In this document: in pieces, positions 32,992-43,345 of the stretch
Layout: every line of letters begins with the position of its first letter
Position numbering within the stretch: the stretch's first letter is position 1
Source: Schistocerca nitens
Taxonomy: Eukaryota > Arthropoda > Insecta > Orthoptera > Acrididae
Assembly (NCBI RefSeq): GCF_023898315.1
Contig: NC_064616.1
Span: 646,594,974 to 646,658,973 of the forward strand
DNA length: 64,000 nt
Reading direction: 5' to 3'
Program-made: the position numbers and the translations under genes
Notes under the pieces: model-generated
The model's input: only the letters and a program-made list of their open reading frames with translations
The model's database searches: none
What the model was told of the DNA's origin: nothing

Positions 32992-33415
32992 TTTGCCGGC
33001 CGGAGTGGACGAGCGGTTCTAGGCGCTATAGTCTGGAACCGCACGACCGCTGTGGTCGCAGATTCGAATCCTGCTTCGGGCATGGATGTGTGTGATGTCC
33101 TTAGTGTTTTTTTGACGAGGGCCACCCGTCGGGTAGACCGCTCGCCTGGTGCAAGTCTTTCGATTTGACGCCACTGCGGCGACTTGCGCGTCGATGGGGA
33201 TGGAATGATGATGATTAGGACAACACAACACCCAGTCCCTGAGTGGAGAAAATCTCCGACCCAGCCGGGAATCGAACCCGGGCCCTTAGGATTGACAGTC
33301 TGTCGCGCTGACCTCTCAGCTACCGGGGGCGGACATTTAGGTTTAAGTAGTTCTGACTTCTAGGGGACTGATGACCTCGGAAGTTAAGTCCCATAGTGCT
33401 CAGAGCCATCCCATA
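32992..33415 (+). repeat. SINE-A copy, itself interrupted by SINE-C
   Basis: Head and tail of SINE-A are separated at GATGTCCTTAG. The outer flanks carry ATTAACAT (32984-32991 and 33416-33423), a word present once in the related element near 60226. Confidence 0.88.
33105..33336 (-). repeat. SINE-C copy inside SINE-A
   Basis: On the minus strand it begins TGTCCGCCCCCGGTAGCTGA, has B-box-like GGTTCGATTCCCGG, a body with AATCATCATCATTCCATCCC and GACTTGCACCAGGCGAGCGG, and ends in a short A run. It is a third tRNA-headed SINE with an unrelated tail. TTAG on both sides is a minimal target duplication. Confidence 0.88.
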
Positions 33416-33599
33416 ATTAACATAGCAACATCACAGGTTAACGTAAGCGCGAGATAAACCATGGCAAATGTGAAATGGTGGTACACTAATAACCGGTGTT
33501 ATAGTCAGAATGTCGAATGCAAGCATGCAAACGTACATGCCTTGTGTTGTACAGGTGCCGGAGTCACTTTGTGGGATGGAGTTCCGTGACTGTTACACT

Positions 33600-34480
33600 T
33601 AATCGGTTAATGCTGGTTGTGGATGAGGCTGGAGTGTTGTCCGATGATGTCCCGTGTGTGCTCGATTGGAGAGAGATCTGGTGATCAAGAACGTCAAGGC
33701 AACATGTCGACACTCTGTAGAGTATGTTGAATTACAACAGCGGTATGCGGATGAGCGTTTTCCTGTTGGAAAACACGCCCTGGAACGCTGTTCGTGACAG
33801 AACAACATGTCGAGTCTCCAGATTTACGGATAAATTTGCAGTCAGGGTGCGTGGGATAACCACGAGAGTGCTCATGCTGTCATACGAAGTCACACCCCAG
33901 ACCGTAACTCTAGGTGTAGCTGCAGTGTGTGTAGCACGCAGATAGGTTGGTTGCAGGCCCTCAACTGGCCTCCTAACTAACACACGGCGTTTACTGGCAT
34001 CGAGGCAGAACCAGCTTTCATCAAAAAATACAACAGACCTCTATCCAGCCCTTCAATGAGCTCTCGCTTGACACCACTGAAGTCGCAAATGGTGGTGATT
34101 TGGGGTCAGTGGAATGCACGCTACAGGCCGTCTCGCTCGGAGTTGTCCTAGAAGTAACCGATTTGTAACAGTTCTTTGTGTCACTGTGATGCCAATTGCT
34201 GCTCTGATTGCTGTTGCAGATGCTGCACGATGCGCCATAGTGATAGGTCCAACACGATGATCTTGCCTCTCGGTAGTACAACGTGGCCGCCCGGAGCACG
34301 GTCATCTTGCTACGTTACATTCCCGTGACCACCGCTGCCTGAATGACATACAGTGGCTACATCTCTGCCATGTTTTCTGCAGTATTGCAAACGAACATCC
34401 ATCTTCTCGTAGCCCTATTTCACGACCTCGTCCAAACTCAGTGAGATGTTGATAATGGCGTCTTTGTTGCCTCAAAGACA
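33600..34480 (-). pseudogene. Tc1-like transposase relic (DD32E group)
   Basis: Minus-strand pieces: LTEFGRG near 34440 (helix-turn-helix), TVTNRLLLGQLRARRP with LRLQWCQARAH, VFFDESWF (first Asp), VTVWGVTSYDS, then a block where the second catalytic Asp is replaced by Glu (FQQENAHPH), and SPDLSPIEHT (Glu). I count 32 residues between the second acidic residue and the Glu. At least two stops lie between those last two motifs. Inactive. Confidence 0.82.
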
Positions 34481-34660
34481 TTCTTGACTAACATCAACTC
34501 ACCATTTTAAATCACAAAGTAACTAACGCTCACGATCGTTAAATCGTGTATTTGAAACAAACCCGATTTTATTTGCATGCACTTCGTGCCGCGACTGGCG
34601 CGAAATTTAAATAGACGTCAACCTACAGGTGTAGAAACACGCCTACTGACTTTGGCTTTG

Positions 34661-34863
34661 CCGCGCGGGATTAGCCGAGCGGTCTTGGGCACTGCAGTCA
34701 TGGACTGTGCGGCTGGTCCCGGCGGAGGTTCGAGTCCTCCCTCGGGCAAGGGTGTGTGTGTTTGTCCTTGGGATAATTTAGGTTAAGTAGTGTGTAAGCT
34801 TAGGGACTGATGACCTTAGCAGTTAAGTCCCATAAGATTTCACACACATTTGAACATTTTTTT
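34661..34863 (+). repeat. SINE-B copy, full length
   Basis: Head CCGCGCGGGATTAGCCGAGC with B-box GGTTCGAGTCC and the B tail. The flanks share GACTTT, then diverge (34648 and 34864). Confidence 0.9.
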
Positions 34864-34927
34864 GACTTTCGCGTATGTCGCACAACCCCTTCTTTGTGTT
34901 GCGATTTTTTTTCCGTCAGTGTGTGTA

Positions 34928-35962
34928 TGAATCTGAATCTACATACATACTCCGCAAGCTACCGTATAGTGAGTGGCGGAGGGTACCTTGCATCACTACT
35001 AGTCATTTCCTTTCTCGCTCCACTCGCAAATGGAGCGAGGGAAGAACGATTGTCTCTATGCCTCCTCACGAACAGTAATATGTCTTGTCTTCGCGATCCT
35101 TACGCGAAACGTACGTTGCGAGCAGTAGAATAGTTCTGCAGGCAGCTTCAAACGCCGGTTCTCTAAATTTTATCAATAGCGTTTCGCGAAAAGAACGTCG
35201 CCTTCCCTCCAGGGATTCCCATTTGAGTTCCTGAAGCACTTCCGTAATATTCGTGTGTTGTTCTAACCTAACTGTAACAAATCTAGCAGTCCGCCTCTGA
35301 ATTGCTCCGATATCTTTCTGTAATCCGACCTGTTGCGGATTCCAAAACATTTCAACAGTACTCAGGAATGGGCCGCACTAGTGTTTCCTTTGTAGATGAG
35401 CTACATTTTCCTAAAATTCTCCCAATGAACCAAATTCGACCATTCAGCTTCCCTACTACCGCCCTTACGTACTCTTTTCATTTCAGATCGATTTGCAACT
35501 TTACGTTTAGATACTTAATCGTCGTAACTGTGTCAATGAGCACACCACACCTATTGTATGCAAGCATTAGAGGATTTTTTTTTTCCTACGCATCTGCATT
35601 AACTTACATTTTTCTACATTTAGAGCAAGCTGTCATTCATCACACCAAGGATAAATTTTGTCCACGGCTCAACGACGGCATCTTCCCTTACACCACAGCG
35701 TCGCCGCTTCTGACCCTGTCCATCGGATCACTTACTTCTACAGAGGATAAGAGCGGTTCTGTCAGACCTCTTTTGGGCATTCCTCACGATACCCTTGTAT
35801 CTGATGAGCACTCGCCTTCGAGGACGACGTACTGGGTTCTATTACTCAAGAAGTTTCCGAGCCACTCACATATCTGGGAACCCCGATGCTCAGACCTTCG
35901 TTTAACAGTCTGCAGTGAGGTATCGTGTCAAACGCTTTCCGGAAATCTAGGAATATTAACCT
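34928..35962 (-). pseudogene. CR1-like LINE fragment, 5'-truncated
   Basis: On the minus strand the reverse transcriptase begins near 35960 (FLDFRKAFDT-type words, broken) and continues through an untidy fingers/palm region. The C-terminal block FWNPQQVG, IQRRTARFVTV, LQELKWESLEGRRRSF follows. The 3' end (34931-34990) holds the CTCCGCAAGC and GTGGCGGAGGGTACC words shared with the copy at 53.4 kb. Stops and frameshifts throughout. Confidence 0.85.
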
Positions 35963-36829
35963 AAGTATATTTTAGATGTATTAAGTACCGTGTGTTTCAG
36001 AAGAAGCGCTCCACAAATTATGATCAGATCAAGGAGAAAAGGAAAATGAGGATTTAACGTCCCGTCGACGAGATTGTAGGGGAGCTTGTCGACGACTAGA
36101 TGGCGCCTCATGAAATAATAATTAGCTTGTGAGTTTTCGCTAATATCCTAAGTAAAGGACGTCGTCTTGGCCGTTTTTTTTGCCGCCGTCATTTTCAATT
36201 AATTTTGATAAAAACCTTATTCGAGGCGAGCGGCGAGTTTGCCTGTTTTTGTTCTGTCGAGGAGATCGTTGCTGCAGTTTTACTTTTTCTGTTGTTTTCT
36301 GCGAGCACTCGTGTCTCGTGTTCTGCGGATACTGGGAACAGATCAGATCCTCCCTGCACGTCCAAATTAAACTAAGCGCTTTACGTCGTCTGTAATTACC
36401 TCGGCTGCCCGCGCTGCTGTACACCCTGCTTCATTGTTCAGCGGCATCGACTTTCTGCCACGGAGAAGCTCACAGGGACTTAAGCACTCTAGGAAAAGTC
36501 ACCGAAGTGGTTGGGGCCAGAAAGACTTCCTTGCACTTGTTAGCTTCTAACGCACAATATTTCTTTACTTCAATTTACAGGAAGTGTCTGCAATTTATAT
36601 ACGACTATTAAAACAGCCCGTGACAATTTGATGTATTTATGTTTGTTCACGTATTAACGTAAGTTTGAGTCATTTACTACAACAGTTCTTTGGCTTCTGC
36701 TACCAGACAGTGCGAAAATCATCCTTGTTTTATTAGTGTAAAACGGTCGGCCCTGATGACGGTTGCAATATCCTCCGAAACTCGTAGAGGGAAAATCAGT
36801 AAATGTAACTAGTTACGGTTGTACACGAA
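35963..36829. other. No gene; fragment of SINE-D at 36044-36080
   Basis: AGGATTTAACGTCCCGTCGA at 36047 matches the end of SINE-D. Nothing else is recognised. Confidence 0.4.
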
Positions 36830-37178
36830 ACGTATTCGCAGTTGCGAATATGGACAACCATCAGCTGTATAATGGAGTGGCGAGAATGAAAATTTGTGCC
36901 GGACCGGGACTCGAACCCGGATTTCACGCTCATCGCGAGCGGTCGCCTTACCATTTGACTTACGGGAAGGGAGGTACGAGTACAGGTTGTAGACCCGTGG
37001 TTGACGACAGAGGGAAGCTTGGATCTGGCCGTGATCGTACTCGAATAGTCAAATGGTAAGGCGACCGCTCGTGATAAGCGGGAAATCCGTGTTTAAGTCC
37101 CGGTCTGATACAAATTTTCACTGTCGTCATTCCACTATACAGCTGATGGTTGTCCATATTTGCAACTGCGAATATATT
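36830..37178. repeat. Foldback element with tRNA-like sequence in both arms
   Basis: The left arm (TATTCGCAGTTGCGAATATG, GACAACCATCAGCTGTATAA, GGACCGGGACTCGAACCCGG, GCGAGCGGTCGCCTTACCAT) is repeated as its reverse complement in the right arm, meeting near 37000-37040. The arms are about 140-150 bp, so single strands could fold into a long hairpin. The GGACTCGAACC part is an antisense tRNA T-arm-like block. Confidence 0.85.
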
Positions 37179-37640
37179 TCATGTATTTCATAACGGCTGT
37201 AGTCGCCGCAGTGCCTGCTCCTTCGTAATTCGGAGTAACACAGGCAGTGCAATCCATAGTTACAGTTGTTTCTATCGTCATCTGGTTTTTCGTAAGCGAC
37301 GGTTAGGGAGATTTCTCTTATCAGTTTACCCTGTATGATGCCTCTTCGCTGAAACTCGAGTGAGGAATGTTCCATCTGCAGACATTCGTTCCAGCGTGTT
37401 AACTGCAAACTCTGTTCGACTTGGTGTCTGATTTGCCACCAGTGCCTGTACTAATTGCATTTTAAAATGTACGATCGCAAATTTTGGTTTAGGACTTCGT
37501 GTACTGTTGAACGTCTACCTGACAACTGCCTGATAGCAGTGCGGACGGGCATCTTGGGATAACAAGCTAAGACTTGTCTTATACGATCGATGTTTTCCTC
37601 AGATGTTCTTGGTGGACCACTTCTCCCTTTATCGAACGCT
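37179..37640 (-). pseudogene. N-terminal relic of a DD41D-type transposase
   Basis: Minus strand from 37640: GPPRTSEENIDRIRQVLA, then RTAIRQLSGRRSTVHEVLNQ and LRSYILKCN, the linker and second helix-turn-helix typical of this group. After a frameshift, ALVANQTPSRTEFAVNTLER follows. No catalytic motifs are found, so the element is truncated or decayed beyond that point, near where the foldback element lies. Confidence 0.65.
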
Positions 37641-38564
37641 GTACCTGCCTACATAAATTGAATGTGATCGTGGATTCTTACATACTTCTGCAGTTTCGCT
37701 GCATCTGCAGTTTTAGTAAAACTTAATACTGTACCCTCTGTTCAGGAGTATCCATTTTCTATGGATTTCGTTCCACAGTATCTCATCCATCAACAGTGTA
37801 CAGTGTACCAGAGACTCACAAACGCAATGTGATAACAACTTTGATAACCAGTGGCTGCATAGTACAAATCCTATGAAGATGCATAATCAAATGCATTTGT
37901 TAAAAAAAATTTGAAATTGTAAATAGACTTTGTGGATAACCTGTGTATTTGGGGTATGCTCGAGGGATTACGTGTAATATCGCGTACGAGAAGCCCCCAC
38001 TGGCCTTCCAGAACGCTATGCGACCAACCCTTTACCGTCGGAATGAATTTTCGTGATGAATTATAAGAAATTCGATAACGGGCAGATTGTGATGACTGGA
38101 TTCCTAGTAAACTGAGATGTTGGTCCGCTGCCGTTTTAGTATGTGGTTGTTGGAGTCTTGCTCCCTCAGTAGTGGTAGTGACGGAAAGGTGAGACTTCTC
38201 TAAATCGAAGCACAAATATTTGTACGGAGGTTGCGTGCTCGAGATATTTAGCGATGTCCGACTACGATATCTTTGCAGAACTATAAATATCCCTTACTCG
38301 TCAGAAGAAGAACGAGTAGTTACAGCGGGTGGCTATCTGTGTAGTCCCCACTACGTTGCTGGAAAATCTACTGGAAGTTCAGAAGCACTTTACCGAACAA
38401 ATAAGTTATTTAAGTATACAGTTGCACCTGTTAATGGTGCATTGGAAGCTTTTTAAATCTTACTGCTGTTTAAGACTCTTACCGCTTTCATATACCCCCC
38501 CCCCCCCCCTCCCATATATAGACTGTCGTAAACCGCTTTCCCAATACTGCTTCCAGGTGCCATG
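37641..38564. other. No gene; C homopolymer at 38495-38509
   Basis: A run of 15 C followed by TCCC. Open frames here lack signatures. Confidence 0.4.
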
Positions 38565-38576
38565 TGTCGATTCGGG

Positions 38577-38778
38577 TTCAAATGGTTCAAATGGCTCTGA
38601 GCACTATGGGACTCAACTGCTGAGGTCATTAGTCCCCTAGAACTTAGAACTAGTTAAACCTAACTAACCTAAGGACATCACAAACATCCATGCCCGAGGC
38701 AGGATTCGAACCTGCGACCGTAGCGGTCTCGCGGTTCCAGACTGCAGCGCCTTTAACCGCACGGCCACTTCGGCCGGC
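38577..38778 (-). repeat. SINE-A copy (young subfamily)
   Basis: Full length, flanked by the perfect duplication TGTCGATTCGGG (38565-38576 and 38779-38790). Confidence 0.95.
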
Positions 38779-38790
38779 TGTCGATTCGGG

Positions 38791-39266
38791 AATAACGGAT
38801 TTGGTTAGTAGTGAGTGCAGTAATGTTCCACCAGTGATCACTTTGCGCTTTTTTCCAGAACATTCGTGATCCGGGAGGACGTGATCTCGCACGCATCAAC
38901 TGGCGCAGATAAGATTTTCAGACTATCATCTTGAATAATTTGCTCCTCACGAATCCACTGACATCCAAAAGTAAACCGTATTTTCCTCCTGTAGTGACAA
39001 CCTTGCTTCCTCGTGCTGCGTGAATCATAACAGTTGATTTACACACACCATTCGTGTAAAATAACTGACGCTGGGAAAACAGATATTTGATGGCGTTAGC
39101 AAAACCGATGTAGACATCACAACGAACATAGATTTCTGAATGAAATCGTAATGGGGTAAGAAAATAGGCGATGTGTACGAAATAGTCTCAAACGGGAAGT
39201 TCAAATTTTCAAGTGATAGCCTGTATTGTACACGCACGCCGCCTAATTACTAACGATGGACATTGT
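38791..39266. other. No recognisable feature
   Basis: No coding motif or repeat recognised. Confidence 0.35.
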
Positions 39267-39511
39267 GAGGAAGGAAGGTTACGGTTTAACGCCCCGACCA
39301 CGACGGGGTCATTTAGAGACGGGGCACTAGCCCGAAATGAGAAAGCAAATGACCAGTGTCTCTTTCAAAGAAGTCATTCCGGCATTTGCCTTAAGCGATG
39401 TTGGTGGACCGCGGAAAACTTCTATCTGGATGACTGAACGAGTATCTGAACCGCCGCACTCCTGAGTATCAGTCTTTTGTTTTGGCTACTGCGCCAACCC
39501 GTTTGGCATAA
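39267..39511 (-). repeat. SINE-D copy, diverged
   Basis: Plus-strand words GTTTAACGCCCCG, GTCATTTAGAGACGGGGCAC, CATTCCGGCATTTGCCTTAA and GGCTACTGCGCCAACC are the reverse complement of SINE-D tail to head. Confidence 0.75.
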
Positions 39512-40663
39512 CAGTGGAGACATTTACCTCACATTTTACTTACGCTGTATATGTGTTGTTACCAGCTGGTCCTGTGGTCCACTTGGAGCAACAGCAGACA
39601 GCTGAGTGCAACTAGAACTTCTGTCAGATGAAAACACATAGGGGAACGCAGCGCTCGATGCGATAACTTTTTGTTGAAAATGACATCCGCCACTTATTTG
39701 TCGAGCAAAGGAATTTTCCAGCAAACTTACATCAACATGTAAAATAATTTCGTCATGCTGAAGTGTGAGAACCTGAATTGAAAACTGATTTTTTGAAACG
39801 TTAACTAACTGCTGATATGACATACATCATTCAGCTCAGTTTTTGAGTAGTAGGCTACAGCCTGACCAAACGAAGCTTGTTTCTAGAACAATGATGGTAC
39901 ATTTTCTTCTTGAAGAAGAAGAAGAAGAAGAAGAAGAAGAAGAAGAAGAAGAAGAAGAAGAAGAAGAAAATAAATGGTAATAAACCTGCATTGATGCGAC
40001 GGTTGGTTTGAAAACAGCAGTGCTTTACTTGTCATCAGCCTATTGGAGGCGGTTTGCGGTGTCTTCATCCCAGCTTTTGAACCGACGCAACGTGGACACA
40101 GAACCACTGCAGTTCGGCATTTTTCACGATAACATACTGCCATAGCTGAAAGAAGACACACGTGTTACATTAAAATCTTACGATTGACAGGGGTCCGAAT
40201 AGAAGACTTCTGTTTCCATAGTTTTGTATTTTACCAATGAGCCACCAAGCTATTCGCACAGACGTTCCACCAGTCAAATATCCTCTCTTGCTCCTTGTTC
40301 ATTCGGTTTTGATGTCGCCCACAGAGAGGAATACCGGGTCTTCAAAGTTCTAGTAGTACTGTGGTTTCAATTTTCCTTGGTTACGTAACTGCCGATCGCT
40401 TCTTATGCTAAACACAACACGGCGCAGCGCTTCCCTCATGTTTCGTAAGGTCGAGCATAAACAGCTCAAACTGTTTGTCAATTGTGGATACAGAAATCAC
40501 TCCCTTATGTTAACATCTTTTTCTCATAACCTTATATGTTCTATCTTCTCCCTCCTTTTAGCTCTGTTGTTTGTATGGTCACTTTCGTTGTACTCTGCTC
40601 GGGCCTGCTCGTCTTTTACCGATACCTGTTCGTGATGTTCCACTGCACTTTATCACAATTTGC
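39512..40663. other. No gene; (GAA)n microsatellite at 39912-39968
   Basis: About 19 GAA units. The poly-Leu frame on the minus strand is a product of this repeat. Confidence 0.6.
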
Positions 40664-40673
40664 TTTACTTCCA

Positions 40674-40872
40674 TGCCGGCCGCTGTGGCCGAGCGGTTCT
40701 ACGCGCTTCAGTCCGGAACCACGCTGCTGCTATGGTCGCAGGTTCGAATCGTGCCTCGGGCATGGATGTGTGTGATGTCGTTAGGTTAGTTCGGTTTATG
40801 TAGTTCTAAGTCTAGGGGACTGATGACCTCAAATGTTAAGTCCCATAGTGCTTAGAGCCATTTGAACCATTT
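40674..40872 (+). repeat. SINE-A copy
   Basis: Flanked by TTTACTTCCA (40664-40673 and 40873-40882). Some tail changes (TCGGTTTATG). Confidence 0.92.
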
Positions 40873-41088
40873 TTTACTTCCACGATGTCATTTGCAAATG
40901 TACGAGGGTTGACTGAAAAGTAATGCCTCCACCTTCGTAACTCGTCAACAGTTGGCAGCATTGGTATGCGGCAAGTACTGGCTTGTTCCGTAGCCTCTTT
41001 TCTACAGCTCCAGTTGGCGGGAAGCCTTAGCATTGAATGGTGTGTTGTTACAGTGTAAAGTTTCGAACCCTGCGCAGACGATCGGTCA

Positions 41089-42239
41089 ATGCTATTTAAG
41101 CAACTTGCAGTCATTGAATTCTTGACAGCAGAAGGTGAAATTCATCAGAGAATGAAAGCAGTTTATAGTGATTGTGACAGCAACCACCGAGTTTCACAAG
41201 CAAAATGTTGACAGATTGATTCAGGATGATCGTCGTATCACTCGGAGAGAAACTGCAAGCACAATTGGCATGTCACAAGAACGTGTGGGCCACATTATTA
41301 CTTTACTTGGCTATCGGAAGGCCTGTGCACGATGGGTACCCCAGATGCTGACTCCTGAAATGAAGGTGCACAGACTTGAAATTTGCCAGGAACTCTTCTC
41401 GCGGTACGAGAATCAAAGTTACTCCTTTCTCCATTCAATTGTGACAGGAGACGAAATGTGGGTACTCCATTACGAACCGGAGACGAAGCGTCGCCCGCAT
41501 CTCGTCGTGCGGTAGCGTTCTCGCTTCCCACGCCCGGGTTCCCGGGTTCGATTCCCGGCGGGGTCAGGGATTTTCTCTGCCTCGTGATGGCTGGGTGTTG
41601 TGTGCTGTCCTTAGGTTAGTTAGGTTTAAGTAGTTCTAAGTTCTAGGGGACTGATGACCATAGCTGTTAAGTCCCATAGTGCTCAGAGCCATTTGAACCA
41701 TTAGCCAAACGAAGCGTCAGTCTATGGAATATAGACACAAAGGCTCGCCCCAGAAAAAGAAAGTCAAGACGCAGCCCTCAGCTGGAAAAATCATGGTCAC
41801 AGTGTTCTGGGACACAGATCGTGTTATCCATGTTGATTTCCTTGATCGTGCAACAACAATAAATTCAGAGCGTTACATCACAACGCTGCGAACTCTGAAA
41901 CGATGGCTAACAAGAGTCCGAAAGGAAAAGGGAAATGTTTCCCTGCAGCATGACAATGCCAAACCACACACTTCACGTGCCATCAAAGCAGAACTTCAGA
42001 GACTGAATCTCACCACCGTACGGCATCCTCCATACAGTCCACCGTCTGACTTCTATCTGTTCTCGATAATGAAAGACGATCTGTGGGGACATCATTGTGC
42101 TTTTGATGAAGACGTTGAGGGAACTGTGAGGCTGTGGTTACGGAAACAGTGTGTCGACTTCTTCCGTGATGGCTTCAGAAAACTTGTTCATCGTTGGCAT
42201 AAATGTATTCAACTGGCTGGTGATTATGCGGAAAAGTGA
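41089..42239 (+). pseudogene. Mariner transposase, SINE-disrupted
   Basis: ATG at 41089 begins MLFKQLAVIEFLTAEGEIHQ (helix-turn-helix) but soon breaks. Most of the linker to DRLIQDDRRITRRETAS is missing. Then come RKACARWVPQMLT and VTGDEMWVLHYEPETKR (first Asp), where the SINE interrupts at 41493. It resumes as MEYRHKGSPQKKK, VSLQHDNAKPH (second Asp) and HPPYSPPSDFYLF (third Asp). Only 31 residues lie between the last two Asp, because the expected DLA of SPDLAPSDF is lost (an in-frame 9-bp deletion). The C terminus runs to DYAEK. It was therefore probably inactive before the SINE landed. Confidence 0.9.
41493..41708 (+). repeat. Hybrid SINE (tRNA-Gly-like head, SINE-A tail), full length
   Basis: The head GCCCGCATCTCGTCGTGCGG...CTTCCCACGCCC...GGTTCGATTCCCGG reads as a slightly degenerate tRNA-Gly with anticodon CCC. 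It is joined to a GGTCAGGGATTTTCTCTG spacer and the SINE-A tail. Perfect duplication ACGAAGCGTC (41483-41492 and 41709-41718). Confidence 0.94.
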
Positions 42240-42699
42240 ATATTAGTAATTAAGAGCACATCTGAGGATTATTTCTGCGTTTGATTTATTAAAATATTCC
42301 CATCCAAACCCAATTAACGAAAGTGGAGGCATTACCTTTCATTCAACCCTCGGAAACCGGTCTAAAATATGTAAGATACGAGAATTGTCCCGTGTAGAGA
42401 GTGGCGGTGTTGAAAAGCTTCCTATACATAAGCAAGAATTCCGTCGCACTATGTCTTCCAAAAGAGATTGATCAGTTTGTCGAAGGAGCACAAAGAGATC
42501 TTCACGTAGTCTTAAATTATGAATTAACTTCTGTGACGCAACTGCTATGCATGTACCCTCAAAATTGACTTTAAATTGAGTGCTGTTGCAAGATATCTGG
42601 CAGTCTGAGAATCAAGAAATACCTTCAGAAGCTCAAGTAACACATTTCTCAACGATTCTTAAGATGTACTGAACAAATTGTCCTGCGATGAAGGTACTC

Positions 42700-43345
42700 T
42701 TTTACAAAAGAGTAGTGTCCTATACAACCCAACCCTGTTGCCCTCGTGTCACCAATTTGTGTAAATAGAAAATTCTGTTTCTAAACATGAATTCCTGAAG
42801 TATTGGCTGGAGTGAGTTTCTATCACCAAATGTAGACAGCAACAGCACACACAGTTACACTTCATAAAAACTGGAAGTGCCCCACGCCGTGTGAAGACGT
42901 ACAAAGATTCTGTTGTCCATGTTTTCTAGAAGACATTTGAAGGTGCATATATCACAATTAAGTAAATCGCTAAGGATGAAGTCAAGGTATAACTAGGATG
43001 CAGCGTAAATAGAGTATCTCTGGTAAAGAAGATTGATGTACCAAGAATAAAGCTGTCCGTGGCATTCGTGAGAGCAAGATTGATCTGCTACCTTTGTCAC
43101 GGTACTGGTAGACCCAAGAAAATTCAGCTTCGTGGTGATTAAATGAAGATTTCGACAAGCGGGGAAACCTTAGGTTACAATATTGTTATCGACACACAGA
43201 ACATTCGAAGCTCTTACCTGGAAAAGATAACCCAGCAGACCACCTTTCAAGAGAAAGCACTCAAATTCTGCTGCGCTCGGCAAATCAGTGGTACCAAGGA
43301 TCACCATGGCTTGTGAATTCCGTAGAAACTTGCCCTCTAAATGAT
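42700..43345 (+). pseudogene. Bel/Pao LTR retrotransposon pol relic
   Basis: Ordered fragments in shifting frames fit the region between reverse transcriptase and integrase of Bel/Pao elements: DSVVHVF..TFEGAYITI, then VNRVSLVKKIDVPRIKLSVA (the R-V-P-K-K-T-I-P-R-L-E-L-type motif), and PGKDNPADHLSRESTQILL with WYQGSPWLVNSVETCPLND. The last is the signature PG.xNPAD.xSRG..xxxLL...WxxGPxWL block. No LTR, protease, zinc knuckle or intact integrase was found nearby. 42353-42700 may hold more of it but cannot be aligned by eye. Confidence 0.72.

Larger units (their letters stand above)
32892..34927 (-). mobile_element. Tc1-like element of the DD32E group, with two separate SINE insertions
   Basis: The left end (32892 onward) and right end (to about 34927) share ACTGACGGAA- and AAAAATCGCAA-type words, and both match the ends of the element at 60130-62978. 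Comparison with that copy shows that 32992-33415 and 34661-34863 are later insertions. Confidence 0.8.
40903..42352 (+). mobile_element. Mariner-like element 2, split by a hybrid SINE
   Basis: Inverted repeats read CGAGGGTTGACTGAAAAGTA on the left and CGAGGGTTGAATGAAAGGTA on the right (inward), both extended by ATGCCTCCA. TA is present on the left (40901-40902); the right has GA. It carries a plus-strand transposase relic. Confidence 0.92.

Noticed and set aside
35302-35964. 220-codon plus-strand open frame
   Set aside because: It is the antisense of the CR1-like LINE fragment. The minus strand carries the recognisable motifs.
39912-39968. Regularly spaced repeats considered as a CRISPR array
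   Set aside because: This is a simple (GAA)n microsatellite in a eukaryotic genome. No direct repeats with unique spacers occur anywhere in the window.
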